A stretch of 64,000 nt of DNA, from contig CAVTHA010000007.1 of NCBI GenBank assembly GCA_963734435.1, positions 62,001-126,000 of the forward strand, in the 5' to 3' direction. Position numbers and translations under genes: made by a program. The notes beneath the pieces are model-generated. The model was not told where the DNA came from. It ran no database searches and worked only from the letters and a program-made list of their open reading frames with translations. Each line of letters begins with the position of its first letter. The stretch's first letter is position 1. This DNA is from Bog-756 sp963734435 (GTDB lineage: Bacteria > Actinomycetota > Acidimicrobiia > Acidimicrobiales > RAAP-2). Of this stretch, positions 45,908 to 55,711 are shown in pieces.

Positions 45908-47281
45908 GGTCGCGGCCCATCGGCTCTTCGGCTCAGGCAAAATACTTCCTCGAAGCCCTCTGCGAGACAGTTGGCAAGTTCTGGACCATCGGGGATGGCT
46001 TCGGTGTCGATGACGATTCCCACACACGCCCGGCCCGCTGAGGTGACGAGCGAGACGTTCACCGCGGCTCCTGAAGGTGGGGCAAATGCATACATCCGCT
46101 CGACCCGCGAACCGGCGAAATAGGTCTCGAAGGGTGGACCCGGGACGTTTGTGATGCAGAAGTCGTCGCCCTTCAGCATCGAGCCCCACATCGCGGTGAT
46201 GACAGGATCGGGCAGCTTGTCGAGTCCCGCGGCCAATACCTCGCTGACTGCCATCCCCGGGGCGTGCTTCCACGAAGAGGTGATGCGATGCACCTCTCGG
46301 ACGCACTCAGCCGGATCTGCCGGAGCCGGCACGATGAATCGTGCCGGCACAAAGTGGTTCCCTCCCACAGGGTCGTCGGAGGCGCGCACGTTGACCGGCA
46401 TCAACGCCCGGAGGCCATCGATTTCCATGTCGTGGTGGATGTGGTAGATCGTAAGTCCACGCACAACGGAAGCTACGAACACATCGTTGACGGTCACGCC
46501 CAGCACCGTTGCCGTCTGGCGTAGCGTGGTATGTTCCAGGTCGAGAATTTCGAAGCCCCGCCTGAATCCGCGGCTTAATCATGAGCGGAGAGAGCGGTCT
46601 GCCGGCGGGCGCAAGGAGGCGCGCCGCCGACGTCGCCGTGGCCACGATCTCCTGCACCTGCTCGACAGGATGAGTGGAGGAATGAAGCAGGGCTTCGATC
46701 ACCTGACGCGGGGTGGGCAGACGACGCAGCAATCCGGGAGGCCTTCTGTGAGTCTTCGCCTCAGGTACGGGGGCGTGCTCGGGCGAGGGGTGGCGACTCT
46801 GGTCCAAGAGATGCATCAATACGGCCACGCCGCCGACGCCATCCACGAGTGCGTGATGCAACTTGATGACGATCGCGGCGCCCTCGCCGTCCACTCCCTC
46901 GACAACCACTGCCTCCCATGGCGGAAGCTCTGGATCGAACCCGATGGCGGCCATCACCTGGGCCATGTCGAGCACGTGCCTGAAGGTTGCGCCGGTCGGC
47001 AGTCGCATGCGGCGAAGGTGGAAGTCGAGATCGAAATGATCGTCCGTCACGAATTGCCGCCTACCGCGGCCCAGTGGACGCGCAACAGCACGGGACCGCA
47101 ACCTGGGTACGGCCTCCACGAGCGCTGCCATACGACTCACGATTTCTGCCCAACAGGGGGCACGGTCCAGCGCCATCACGGCGACGACGGTTGGTCGCAG
47201 CACTGGATCTCGACCGACCGTCCACAGTAAGGCGTCAGAACCACTCATCGTGTCTGTAACACGTTGGCGTTCATCGCTCAT
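45904..47281 (-). CDS. WS/DGAT acyltransferase (first copy), one frameshift
   Basis: About 458 residues when joined. The N-terminal frame starts at ATG 47281, 6 nt after GGGGAG, and has the catalytic KLHHALVDGVGG (HHxxxDG) and PPWEAVVVEGV. An indel near 46560 shifts the frame to DLEHTTLRQTATVLGVTVND, then GDDFCITNVPGPPFETYFAG. It is the first gene of a WS/DGAT-WS/DGAT-acyl-CoA synthetase operon for storage wax ester/triglyceride. A DosR-like box lies 47 bp upstream of the start. Confidence 0.9.
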
Positions 47282-47328
47282 CGGCAACTCCCCAACGCGA
47301 TTGTGCGATCCTTTCGGGCGCCTCACCA

Positions 47329-47342
47329 GTGCCAAAGGTCCC
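47329..47342. promoter_or_regulatory. DosR-like box, WS/DGAT operon
   Basis: GTGCCAAAGGTCCC (reverse complement GGGACCTTTGGCAC), one mismatch to the consensus, 47 bp upstream of the WS/DGAT start codon. Confidence 0.7.
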
Positions 47343-47524
47343 TACCATGAGCCATTTTGATCAGCTCGACGAAGGGGCGCCACTCGCTGACTGGCCAACA
47401 ACATGTTCAAGGATTCTGTGACGGGCAGATAGGCGGACCTGGGCAATCCTTGGAACCTTGCGTGTGGTGGCAGCCGGCGTTGCCCCCTGGTCCTGGTATT
47501 CGGTGGAATCACGGGAGCGAATGA

Positions 47525-47538
47525 AGGTCGAAAGTCCC
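47525..47538. promoter_or_regulatory. DosR-like box, PNPOx gene
   Basis: AGGTCGAAAGTCCC, with one perfect half-site (AGTCCC), 35 bp before the ATG at 47574 and on the other side of the divergent region from the WS/DGAT box. Confidence 0.6.
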
Positions 47539-47573
47539 TAGTGGCAAGGGCCCTGAGGTGGCAAGGTGTTCAC

Positions 47574-47996
47574 ATGTGGATCGATGCCAAGGGTTCGACG
47601 GTACTCCTCGTCTCCGAGTGCATGCGATTGTTGGCGGTGACGGCCAAGGACGGCGGGATCGGAAGGCTCGGGATAGCCACCGATCAGGCGCCTGTCATCG
47701 TCCCGGTCAACTTCACGTTTCGAGAGGTCCAAGTCCTGATTCGAGTGGGAACCGGCTTCTTCTCCCAGGCGGCAACCGGTCACCTGGTGGCCTTCGAAGT
47801 CGATCACATCGACTCGGCTGCCGGAATCGCCTGGAGTGTCCTTATTCGGGGACTGGCGACGCTGATCGAGGCACCGACCGAACCCGAGCTCGCGGCGGCG
47901 GGACGCCCATTGGTGCCCGAGCCGGGAGACATGGTGCTGGTCCTACGCCCAGACGTGACAACCGGTCGCCGCTTCCAACTTCGTCCAGCGACGTAA
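47574..47996 (+). CDS. PNPOx-like flavin-binding protein
   Basis: A 140-residue single-domain split-barrel protein: SECMRLLAVTAKDGGIGRLG, VIVPVNFTFREV and LVAFEVDHIDSAAGIAWSV. The final TGRRFQL matches the shared TGRRIR end of related proteins in this window. The ATG at 47574 is preferred to a GTG at 47541 because it fits family length and the box spacing. It diverges from the WS/DGAT operon, and both have DosR-like boxes in the gap. Mycobacterial DosR regulons contain similar proteins. Confidence 0.88.
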   Translation: MWIDAKGSTVLLVSECMRLLAVTAKDGGIGRLGIATDQAPVIVPVNFTFREVQVLIRVGTGFFSQAATGHLVAFEVDHIDSAAGIAWSVLIRGLATLIEAPTEPELAAAGRPLVPEPGDMVLVLRPDVTTGRRFQLRPAT

Positions 47997-48082
47997 AGCG
48001 GACCTTTCCGATGAGACAACCTCCCATGCCTAGCCCACCGGTTCCTCCCATTCGTACGAAACCACAGGTCGCACACCGGCGG

Positions 48083-49211
48083 TCAACTCGGCCGGCGTGT
48101 CGCCCCCTTCGAGAGCAGCTCCCGCACGTGACGGGCTATCTCGAGATCCTCGCGGGCATGGACGACGAGCACCACAGGGTCGGCCCCTGCTCGGGATACC
48201 AAACCATCTTCTTCGTGGACTTGGTTACTGAAAGGTTGCAGTCTCAACCCGAGGAAGCCAAGTCCGGCGCACACGTCGGCCCGCAGTCGAGGCGAGGCTT
48301 CGCCCGCGCCACCGGTGAACACCAGCCCGTCGATCCCACCCATGGCTGCGCACATGGCGGCGACCGCGGTCTGGATCCGGTACACGTAGACCTCGTAGGC
48401 GAGCCGGGCATCCCGGTTCGCCGGCATCCATCGGCGGCCATCACCTGGCGGAGGTCCCCGGACCCACCCGACAAGCCCACGCAGTCCCGATTCGTGCTCG
48501 AGGGCCGTCTTCGACGTCGTCGGCGGACAAGCCGCCGTGTCGCTGCACCCACAGGAGGAGCCCGGGATCGACACTGCCCGAGCGGGTGGCCATCACCAGA
48601 CCCTCCATCGGGGTGAATCCCATGGTCGTGTCGACCGAGCGACCGAAGGCCACCGCCGCCAGCGAGGCGCCGGCACCGAGATGGGCCGTCACCAAGCGGA
48701 GCTCCCTCTGGGGCCGACCGAGGAGCTCGCCGGCCCGCCGGCTGGCCCAGGCGTGGCTGAGCCCGTGAAAGCCGAAGCGTCGGATGCCCCACTGCTCCCG
48801 CCACGTCCGGGGTACGGCATAGGTGGCGGCCTTCGCCGGCATGTCGGCGTGAAAGGCTCGTGTCGAAGCAGGCAACCTGGGGCAGATCCGGGCGAAGCGA
48901 TCGCAGCGCATCGATGGCGGCCAGCGACTGGCGGGTTGTGCAGGGGGGCCAGATCGGCCAGCGCCTCGAGGGCGGCGTCGAGCGCGATCGTCGAGGAGGA
49001 CGGGCTGCGTGAACATCGGAGCCACCGTGGACCACCCGGTGGCCGACGGCGTCGATTTCCGGGTGCTCGTCGACGAAGGAGCCGAGGGCATCGCCCAGGT
49101 CCGCTGGACTCCAGGCCGAGGAAGATCCTCGGCCGCGATCACGTCGTCCGCGTCGTCCAGCAGTCGCAGCTTGAGGCTGCTCGAACCGGCGTTGACGACG
49201 AGAATGTTCAC
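48083..49211 (-). CDS. ackA: Acetate kinase, several frameshifts
   Basis: Joined frames give a near full-length acetate kinase (about 375 residues). The N-terminal NILVVNAGSSSLKLRLLDD, EIDAVGHRVVHGG, a CFDTSLSRRHAG-like active-site stretch, RRFGFHGLSHAW, VTAHLGAGASLAAV, TMGFTPMEGLVMATRSGSVD and GLVFTGGAGEASPRLRADV are all present but spread over three frames. At least four indels are needed. Start is GTG at 49211. It interconverts acetyl phosphate and acetate with ATP formation and lies back-to-back with phosphoketolase, the source of acetyl phosphate. Confidence 0.88.
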
Positions 49212-49296
49212 CCACCCACCTTGCCAGATCGCACACGACCAGCATCGGCGACGACTCGACGGACACGTCCACCACGCATGCGCCGAGAGGAGCGCC

Positions 49297-51715
49297 GATG
49301 ACTGACATCGACAGTGCACGTCCACTCCGCTCCGCCCGAGGATGACACGTTGCGCCAGCTCGACGCCTACTTCCGGGCCGCCAACTACCTGACCGCGGGC
49401 CAGATCTACCTCATGGACAACCCCTTGCTGCGCCGTCCTCTCGTCCCCGAGGACATCAAGCCCCGCCTGCTCGGCCACTGGGGGACGAGCCCCGGGCTCA
49501 ACTTCTGCTACGCCCACCTGAGCCGGATGCATCAAGGCCGAGGATCTCAATGCCCTCTTCGTGTGCGGTCCGGGTCACGGGGGCCCGGCCGTCGTCGCCA
49601 ACACCTGGCTGGAAGGCACCTACAGCGAGCGCTATCCCCACATCGCCCGAAACGGCGAGGGTATGGCCCGGCTCTTTCGCCAGTTCTCCTTCCCCGGCGG
49701 CATCCCCAGTCACTGCAGCCCGGAGACCCCGGGTCGATCCACGAGGGCGGCGAGCTCGGCTACTCGCTGAGCCACGCCTTCGGGGCAGCGTTCGACAACC
49801 CCGACCTCGTCGTGGCCTGCGTCGTCGGCGACGGCGAGGCCGAGACGGGACCGGCGGCCACCGGATGGCACTCGAACAAGTTCCTCGATGCCCGTCGCGA
49901 CGGCGCGGTCCTGCCCATCCTGCACCTGAACGGGTACAAGATCGCCGCCCCGACGGTGCTGGCTCGGATACCCGACCTCCGAGCTGCTGGCGCTGTTCAC
50001 CGGCTACGGCTACCGCCCGGTGCTGGTCGAGGGCGGTTTCGACGGCGAGAGCCCCATGGCCGTCCACCGACGCATGGCCATCGGCGCTCGACGAGGTCTT
50101 CGCTGAGATCCACGAGATCCAGGACGCCGCCCGATCGCACGGGGCTCGAGCACGACCGACGTGGCCCATGCTGATCCTGCGGACACCGAAGGGCTGGACC
50201 GGCCCCAAGGTGGTCGACGGGCTGCCCGATCGAGGGGACGTTCCGGGCCCACCAGCTCCCGCTGGCCGAGGTGCGCACCAATCCCGAGCACCTGGCCCAG
50301 CTCGAGGCGTGGCTTCGCAGCTACCGGCCCGAGGAGCTCTTCGACGAAGACGGGCGTCCCGATCGAGGCCATCCGCGACTTCCCCCCGGTCGGCGAGCGG
50401 CGCATGAGCGCCAACCCGCACGCCAACGGGGGCCTCCTTCTGACCGACCTCGAGCTCCCCGACTTCTGTGACTACGCCGTCGACGTCCCGAGCCCCGGGG
50501 AGCGCCATGCACGAGGCGACCCGGGTGCTCGGTTCGTTCCTCCGCGACGTGATGCGGGCCAACCCGACCACCTTCCGTCTCTTCGGACCCGACGAGACCG
50601 CCTCGAACCGGCTGCAGGACGTGTTCGAGGTCACGGACCGGACCTGGGATGCCGAGCTCCGACCCGGCGACGACCACCTGGCCCCCGACGGCCGGGTGAT
50701 GGAGGTGCTCTCCGAGCACCAGTGCCAGGGCTGGCTCGAGGGCTACCTCCTCACCGGTCGCCATGGTCTCTTCAACTGCTACGAGGCGTTCATCCACATC
50801 GTCGACTCGATGTTCAACCAGCATGCCAAGTGGCTGAAGGTCAGCGCGGAGGTCCCGTGGCGTCGGCCCATCGCCTCGTTGAACTACCTCCTTTCGAGCC
50901 ACGTCTGGCGACAGGACAACAACGGCTTCTCCCATCAGGACCCCGGCTTCATCGACCACGTGGTCAACAAGAAGGCCGAGGTCGTCCGGGTGTACTTTCC
51001 GCCCGACACGAACTGCCTGCTGTCGGTCGCCGACCACTGCCTGCGCAGCCGCAACTACGTCAACGTCATCGTCGCCGGCAAGCAGCCCCAGCACGACTGG
51101 CTGACCATGGACGAGGCGCTCGATCACTGCACCACGAGGGCTCGGGAATCTGGTCGTTCGCGTCGAACGACGACGGGTCGGTGCCCGATGTCGTCATGGC
51201 CTGCTGCGGTGACATTCCCACGCTCGAGACCCTGGCCGCGGTCGAACTCCTGCGACCAGCACCTCCCGGATCTGAAGGTCCGAGTGGTCAATGTCGTCGA
51301 CCTGATGCGGCTCGAACCCGACACCGAGCACCCCCACGGCCTGCCCGATCGCGAGTTCGACACCATCTTCACCCCGGATCGCCCGGTGATCTTCGCCTAC
51401 CACGGCTACCCGTTGCTCATCCATCGCTTGACCTACCGACGGACGAACCACGACAACTTCCACGTCCGCGGGTACAAGGAGGAGGGAACCACGACCACGC
51501 CGTTCGACATGGTGATGCTCAACGACCTCGATCGGTTCCACCTCGTCATCGACGTGCTCGACCGGGTGCCCGGGCTCGAGCCCGGAACGGCGACGTTGCG
51601 CCAGCAGATGGTCGACGCCCGGCTCGATGCCCGCCGCTACGGGCGCGAACACGGCGAGGATCCCCCGGAGATCGCTCACTGGCGATGGGGCGGGCTCGCG
51701 GCGGACTCGGAGTAG
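49297..51715 (+). CDS. xfp: Xylulose-5-phosphate/fructose-6-phosphate phosphoketolase, many frameshifts
   Basis: About 800 residues across three frames. N-terminal LRQLDAYFRAANYLTAGQIY and KPRLLGHWGTSPGLNF come first. The ThDP-binding GDGEAETGP, LILRTPKGWTGPK and NPHANGGLLLTDLEL segments follow, then the long intact part (about 50500-51130) with FRLFGPDETASNRL and RHGLFNCYEAFIHIVDSM, and a C-terminal part ending near HWRW. Frame changes occur near 49530, 49735, 49975, 50040-50150, 50225, 50355, 50500, 51140 and 51250. It cleaves ketose phosphates to acetyl phosphate. Start is ATG 49297 with an indel or GTG 49314. Confidence 0.9.
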
Positions 51716-51819
51716 GCAATGTCGGAACTCATTGCTTCCGCCGGCTATCTAGGGTCGAGCCGGTTCGGCACCCAACGGACCGCGACTGTGCAACATCGAA
51801 CTCGCCATCCTGATCGACA

Positions 51820-54800
51820 TTGTCAATGGCGCACTCCACCGACACCACCGGCGAAGGCCACAGAGAGAAACTCCGGCGACCCGATCGGTGGCCTCCTGGA
51901 CCCGCTGTCCGGCTCACAGTGACTGACCCCGCTCGAGATTCATCACTTCCCATGCGCCGAATGGCGGAAGCGGTGGATGAGACTTTCGAGGCGATCGTGT
52001 TCGACTGGGATGGCACGGCAGTACCCGATCGGCAGTCCGACGCATCGGTAGTACGGGAGCGGGTCGAGGCGCTCAGTGCCGCTGGTGTGCACATGATCAT
52101 CGTGACTGGCACCCATGTCGGCAACGTGGACGGACAGCTTCGGGCCAGACCTCAGGGTCCGGGCCGGATGTACGCTTGCTGCAACCGAGGTTCCGAGATC
52201 TTCGCCGTTACTAGCAGAGGGCCAGAGCTCGTCTTCCGACAAGTGGCCAGCCCGGCGGAAAACCGTGCTCTGGATCGGGCAGCCGAATGCACCGTCGAGC
52301 ACCTCCGGACCGCTGGCGTCGAGGCAAAAGTGGTGTCCCAACGGATCAATCGTCGGAAGATTGATCTCATTCCCATCCCAGAATGGGCCGATCCCAAGAA
52401 GGCGAACATCGCCCAGCTGGTCGGAGCGGTGACCGCACGACTCGCTTCGACGGAAATGACCAATCTGGCTGAGGTCGTTGCACTGGCCGCCGACACTTCT
52501 CGGGATGTCGGCCTTGCCGATCCACGAATCACCAGCGACGTGAAGCACGTTGAGATTGGGCTGACCGACAAGTCCGACTCCGCACGCTGGGCGGCGGAAT
52601 GGCTGGCCCAGCAGGGCATCACCGGGGGACTGGTGTTGGTCGGTGGCGACGAGTTCGGACCTATCGGCGGTGTGGTCGGAAGCGATTCTCTGATGATGGT
52701 GAATGCCTTGGCTCGCGCCGTTGTCGTCTCCGTTGGAGTAGAGCCAGAGGGCCTACCCCAGGGGATTGTGCACCTCGGAAGCGGACCGAACGGCTTCATC
52801 GACCTGCTCGACGAGCAGCTTTTGCGGCGGGCCGCACGCCGAGTGCCAAATATCGATCTCGACCCAGCCTGGGTCGTTCCTCTGTCCACCGTCGAAACCA
52901 AGCAGCAGGTCTCCGAGTCGCTCGGAACGCTCGGCAACGGATATGTGGGCGTCCGAGGCTCCCGGGAAGAAGATGGCCAAGGCGCCGCTCCCCTGTTCCT
53001 TGTAGACGGTGTCTACACCCGGGACGGGCTCCTCCCCGGACCCGATTGGACCCGCTTGGATCGTCCCAACATGCAGCTTCGTCACACCGAGCAGCGCGTG
53101 CTGGACCTGCGCGGCGGCACGCTCGTGCGATTCGACAGCGAAGGCAGTGGAGCACGGTCTCTGCGATTCGTCTCCGTCGCTTCGCCGCACGCCCTCGCCC
53201 TGCGGGCAGAGGGTCCGGAAGCGCAGTTGCAACCCGGCGTCCCGCTCCGCCCGCCTCGGGAGCCCGTCGATTTCAGGTGCAATGACCACGGAGACTCAGT
53301 CGTAGCCAGCACAGGCGGGTCGAATGCTCAAATCGGAGTGGCCGCCAGGGACCAGGTAGTGGCATCGACGGGGTGGCGAGTGGTCGAGCGCCTGGCTGCC
53401 TGGGTCGCCGATCCGGCGGGACCGTCCAATATGGAGAACGCCTACCGCCGTCTAAAAGATGTGGAGAACCTGGGGTTCGACACGTTGCTCGCCGAACACC
53501 GAGAGTCATGGGCACACCGTTGGAACGATGCCGAGGTAGTGATCGACGGAGACCCGAAGTCGGAGTTGGCAGCTCGCTTCGCCGTATTCCACCTGCTCAA
53601 CGCAGCTAGCGCCACTGGCGAATCCGGAGTGGGCGCCCGGGGACTGACCGGCGGTGCCTATGCAGGTCATGTCTTTTGGGACGCAGACGTCTTCGTCCTT
53701 CCCGCTCTCGCCGCCATCCGACCCGCGGCGGCTCGAGCCATGCTCGAGTATCGCATCCGCCGTCTCCCGGCGGCGCGCGCCGCGGCCGAGCTCCAAGGCT
53801 CGCGTGGCGCTCGCTTTCCCTGGGAGTCGGCGGGCGACGGCAGCGACGTCACGCCACATTTCGTTCGGGGAAAGGACCATGAACTCATCCCGATCGCCAC
53901 TGGCTCGCACGAAGAGCACATCGTGGCCGACGTGGCCTGGGCAGCGGCACATTACGCGGCGTGGACGGGTGATTTTGCCTTCCTGGCGGGGGTAGGTCGC
54001 GACCTTCTCATCGACACCGCCCGCTACTGGGCCAGCCGAATTCGGACCGATGCCGATGGAAGCGGTCATCTCTACGGCGTGATGGGGCCCGACGAGTACC
54101 ACGAGGTCGTCGACGACAACGCCTACACGAACGTTATGGCCCGCTGGAACCTTCGTCGGGGCGCAGAACTCCTCTCACAGTCGAGCGAGACCAACGAGCC
54201 CAGGGTTTGGCAGGAGTTGGCCGATGGATTGGTCGACGGGTGGAGCCCCCAGCGCGAGCTCTACGAACAGTTCGCCGGTTACTTCGAGTTGGAGCCTCTC
54301 CGTATGTCGCAGGTCGCCCCACCCCCGGCTGCCGCCGACCAACTGCTCGGGGCCACGCGAGTGGCCAAGTCCCAGCTCATCAAGCAGGCTGACGTGCTCA
54401 TGCTTCACCATTTGGTGCCAGAAGAGGTGGTGGAAGGGTCGCTCGCACCGTGTCTCGACTTCTACGGTCCCCGAACGGCTCATGGCAGCTCGCTGTCCCC
54501 TGCCATCCACGCATCGCTGCTGGCGCGCGCCAGTCAGCCGGAGCGGGCGCTCGAGCTGTTTCGCCTGGCCGCACGCCTCGACCTTGACGATCTGACCGGC
54601 ACCACGGCAGAAGGCCTGCACCTGGCCACTATGGGAGGGGTCTGGCAGGCTCTGGCGTTCGGCTTCATGGGCCTGCGGGCCCGGGCAGGGACACTCGCCA
54701 TCAATCCCTGCCTGCCGGACGTCTGGAGCGCTCTCGGCCTGTCGTTTCGCTTCGGCGGGAACCGGACGGGCATTCGGGCCGAGCACGACCGCCTCACCAT

Positions 54801-54912
54801 CACATGCCATGAACCCCTCCGGGTGCAGGTTGCCGATCAGGCAACGCGGTGGTGCCAGCCTGGTTCCACGGTCGTGGCCAATCAAACCCCGACCTCACGG
54901 AGTCCTTCATGA
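51820..54912 (+). CDS. HAD phosphatase fused to glycoside hydrolase family 65
   Basis: An intact fusion of up to 1030 residues. Residues about 55-340 form a HAD domain like trehalose-phosphatase (IVFDWDGTAVPD nucleophile motif, later LVGGDEFGPIGG). Residues about 350-1010 form GH65: TKQQVSESLGTLGNGYVGVR, GHVFWDADVFVLPAL, and the catalytic acid Glu in YGVMGPDEYHEVVDDNAYTN. Such fusions act on trehalose or related alpha-glucosides by hydrolysis or phosphorolysis. ATG 51826 or 51952 are alternative starts. Its stop overlaps the next gene (ATGA). Confidence 0.9.
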   Translation: MSMAHSTDTTGEGHREKLRRPDRWPPGPAVRLTVTDPARDSSLPMRRMAEAVDETFEAIVFDWDGTAVPDRQSDASVVRERVEALSAAGVHMIIVTGTHVGNVDGQLRARPQGPGRMYACCNRGSEIFAVTSRGPELVFRQVASPAENRALDRAAECTVEHLRTAGVEAKVVSQRINRRKIDLIPIPEWADPKKANIAQLVGAVTARLASTEMTNLAEVVALAADTSRDVGLADPRITSDVKHVEIGLTDKSDSARWAAEWLAQQGITGGLVLVGGDEFGPIGGVVGSDSLMMVNALARAVVVSVGVEPEGLPQGIVHLGSGPNGFIDLLDEQLLRRAARRVPNIDLDPAWVVPLSTVETKQQVSESLGTLGNGYVGVRGSREEDGQGAAPLFLVDGVYTRDGLLPGPDWTRLDRPNMQLRHTEQRVLDLRGGTLVRFDSEGSGARSLRFVSVASPHALALRAEGPEAQLQPGVPLRPPREPVDFRCNDHGDSVVASTGGSNAQIGVAARDQVVASTGWRVVERLAAWVADPAGPSNMENAYRRLKDVENLGFDTLLAEHRESWAHRWNDAEVVIDGDPKSELAARFAVFHLLNAASATGESGVGARGLTGGAYAGHVFWDADVFVLPALAAIRPAAARAMLEYRIRRLPAARAAAELQGSRGARFPWESAGDGSDVTPHFVRGKDHELIPIATGSHEEHIVADVAWAAAHYAAWTGDFAFLAGVGRDLLIDTARYWASRIRTDADGSGHLYGVMGPDEYHEVVDDNAYTNVMARWNLRRGAELLSQSSETNEPRVWQELADGLVDGWSPQRELYEQFAGYFELEPLRMSQVAPPPAAADQLLGATRVAKSQLIKQADVLMLHHLVPEEVVEGSLAPCLDFYGPRTAHGSSLSPAIHASLLARASQPERALELFRLAARLDLDDLTGTTAEGLHLATMGGVWQALAFGFMGLRARAGTLAINPCLPDVWSALGLSFRFGGNRTGIRAEHDRLTITCHEPLRVQVADQATRWCQPGSTVVANQTPTSRSPS

Positions 54913-55300
54913 GCACTGTGCTTGCCGCCCTCGACGCCGGCTGCTCGTCCTGTCATGGAGATGGCCAGGTCTTCACCGGCGGCAGCATTCCCCGCCATGT
55001 GGATCGCCCCCACTACGACCTGGACTCGGTGGGACGCATTCCTCGCTCGTTATTGTCCCGACAGATCCGCATCGAGTTCCGCACCGGCTCGGTCGCTTCG
55101 CAGATCGCCGAGGTGTACAGAGACGGCATTCACACCCGATCGTCTTGAGCTGGTCTCGGGATCTCTCGCTTGGACCAGCGCATGTGGTCAGAAGTGCTCA
55201 GTGGTGCGAAGTCCCTATTGTTGCTCCCCCGATTGTCCTCCGACGGTTCCGCAATTGGCCAACAGGATCATTGGTGAGGTGCCACGTTGCGTCCTAGTCC
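54909..55300 (+). CDS. Universal stress protein-like gene, frameshifted
   Basis: The frame from 54909 (ATGA overlap with GH65) starts STVLAALDAG and, through other frames, continues PVMEMARS ... IEFRTGSVASQIAEV ... IVLSWSRDLSLGPAHVVRSA and VPIVAPPIVL. This matches the start, the GxxxxxI linker and the ATP-site C-terminal part of a short USP subfamily. At least three indels are needed, and the middle is poorly conserved, so decay is possible. Confidence 0.55.
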
Positions 55301-55711
55301 TCCTCCGGTCGGCACGATGACCACTGGAATGGCGGAATGTTCGGCCAGTTCATGACTGGTGCTACCGAGTAGGAGCCCGGAATGCGACCCTTGCCCGCGC
55401 GAGCCGACCACCACCAGGTCAGCGGCTAGTGGAGGACTCGCCGCTCCAAGGAGCGCCGAGCACGGATCGCCGTCGATCGGATGCCAGTGGACGCAAACGG
55501 GATTGACCCCGCGCTTCTTGGTAAGAGCCCGAGCGGTCTTCTCCAGTTCAGGAATTGCCCCGGGCAGCGCGGCATGCTCCAACAGACCGATGGCATGGAT
55601 GACCACCACGTCGGCCCCGATCGGTCCGGCCAGGTCGGCCGCCCAACAGAGAGCCCGTTCAGAATCAGGAGACCCGTCGAAGCCCACCGCGATGGTGGTG
55701 ATCAGGGCCAT
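55268..55711 (-). CDS. Universal stress protein (UspA family)
   Basis: A 147-residue single-domain USP: TIAVGFDGSPDSERALCWAA at the N-terminus and the ATP-binding pattern GSRGQGSHSGLLLGSTS (G-2x-G-9x-G(S/T)) near residues 103-119, then IPVVIVP. It is last in an operon starting with the tandem USP at 59083, overlapping the deacetylase gene by 10 bp. Mycobacterial DosR regulons are rich in such USPs. Confidence 0.93.
   Translation of the reverse strand: MALITTIAVGFDGSPDSERALCWAADLAGPIGADVVVIHAIGLLEHAALPGAIPELEKTARALTKKRGVNPVCVHWHPIDGDPCSALLGAASPPLAADLVVVGSRGQGSHSGLLLGSTSHELAEHSAIPVVIVPTGGGLGRNVAPHQ

Noticed and set aside
50168..51813. Alternative long plus-strand frame through the phosphoketolase region
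   Set aside because: It contains only scattered phosphoketolase motifs in one of three frames; the frameshifted phosphoketolase explains them.
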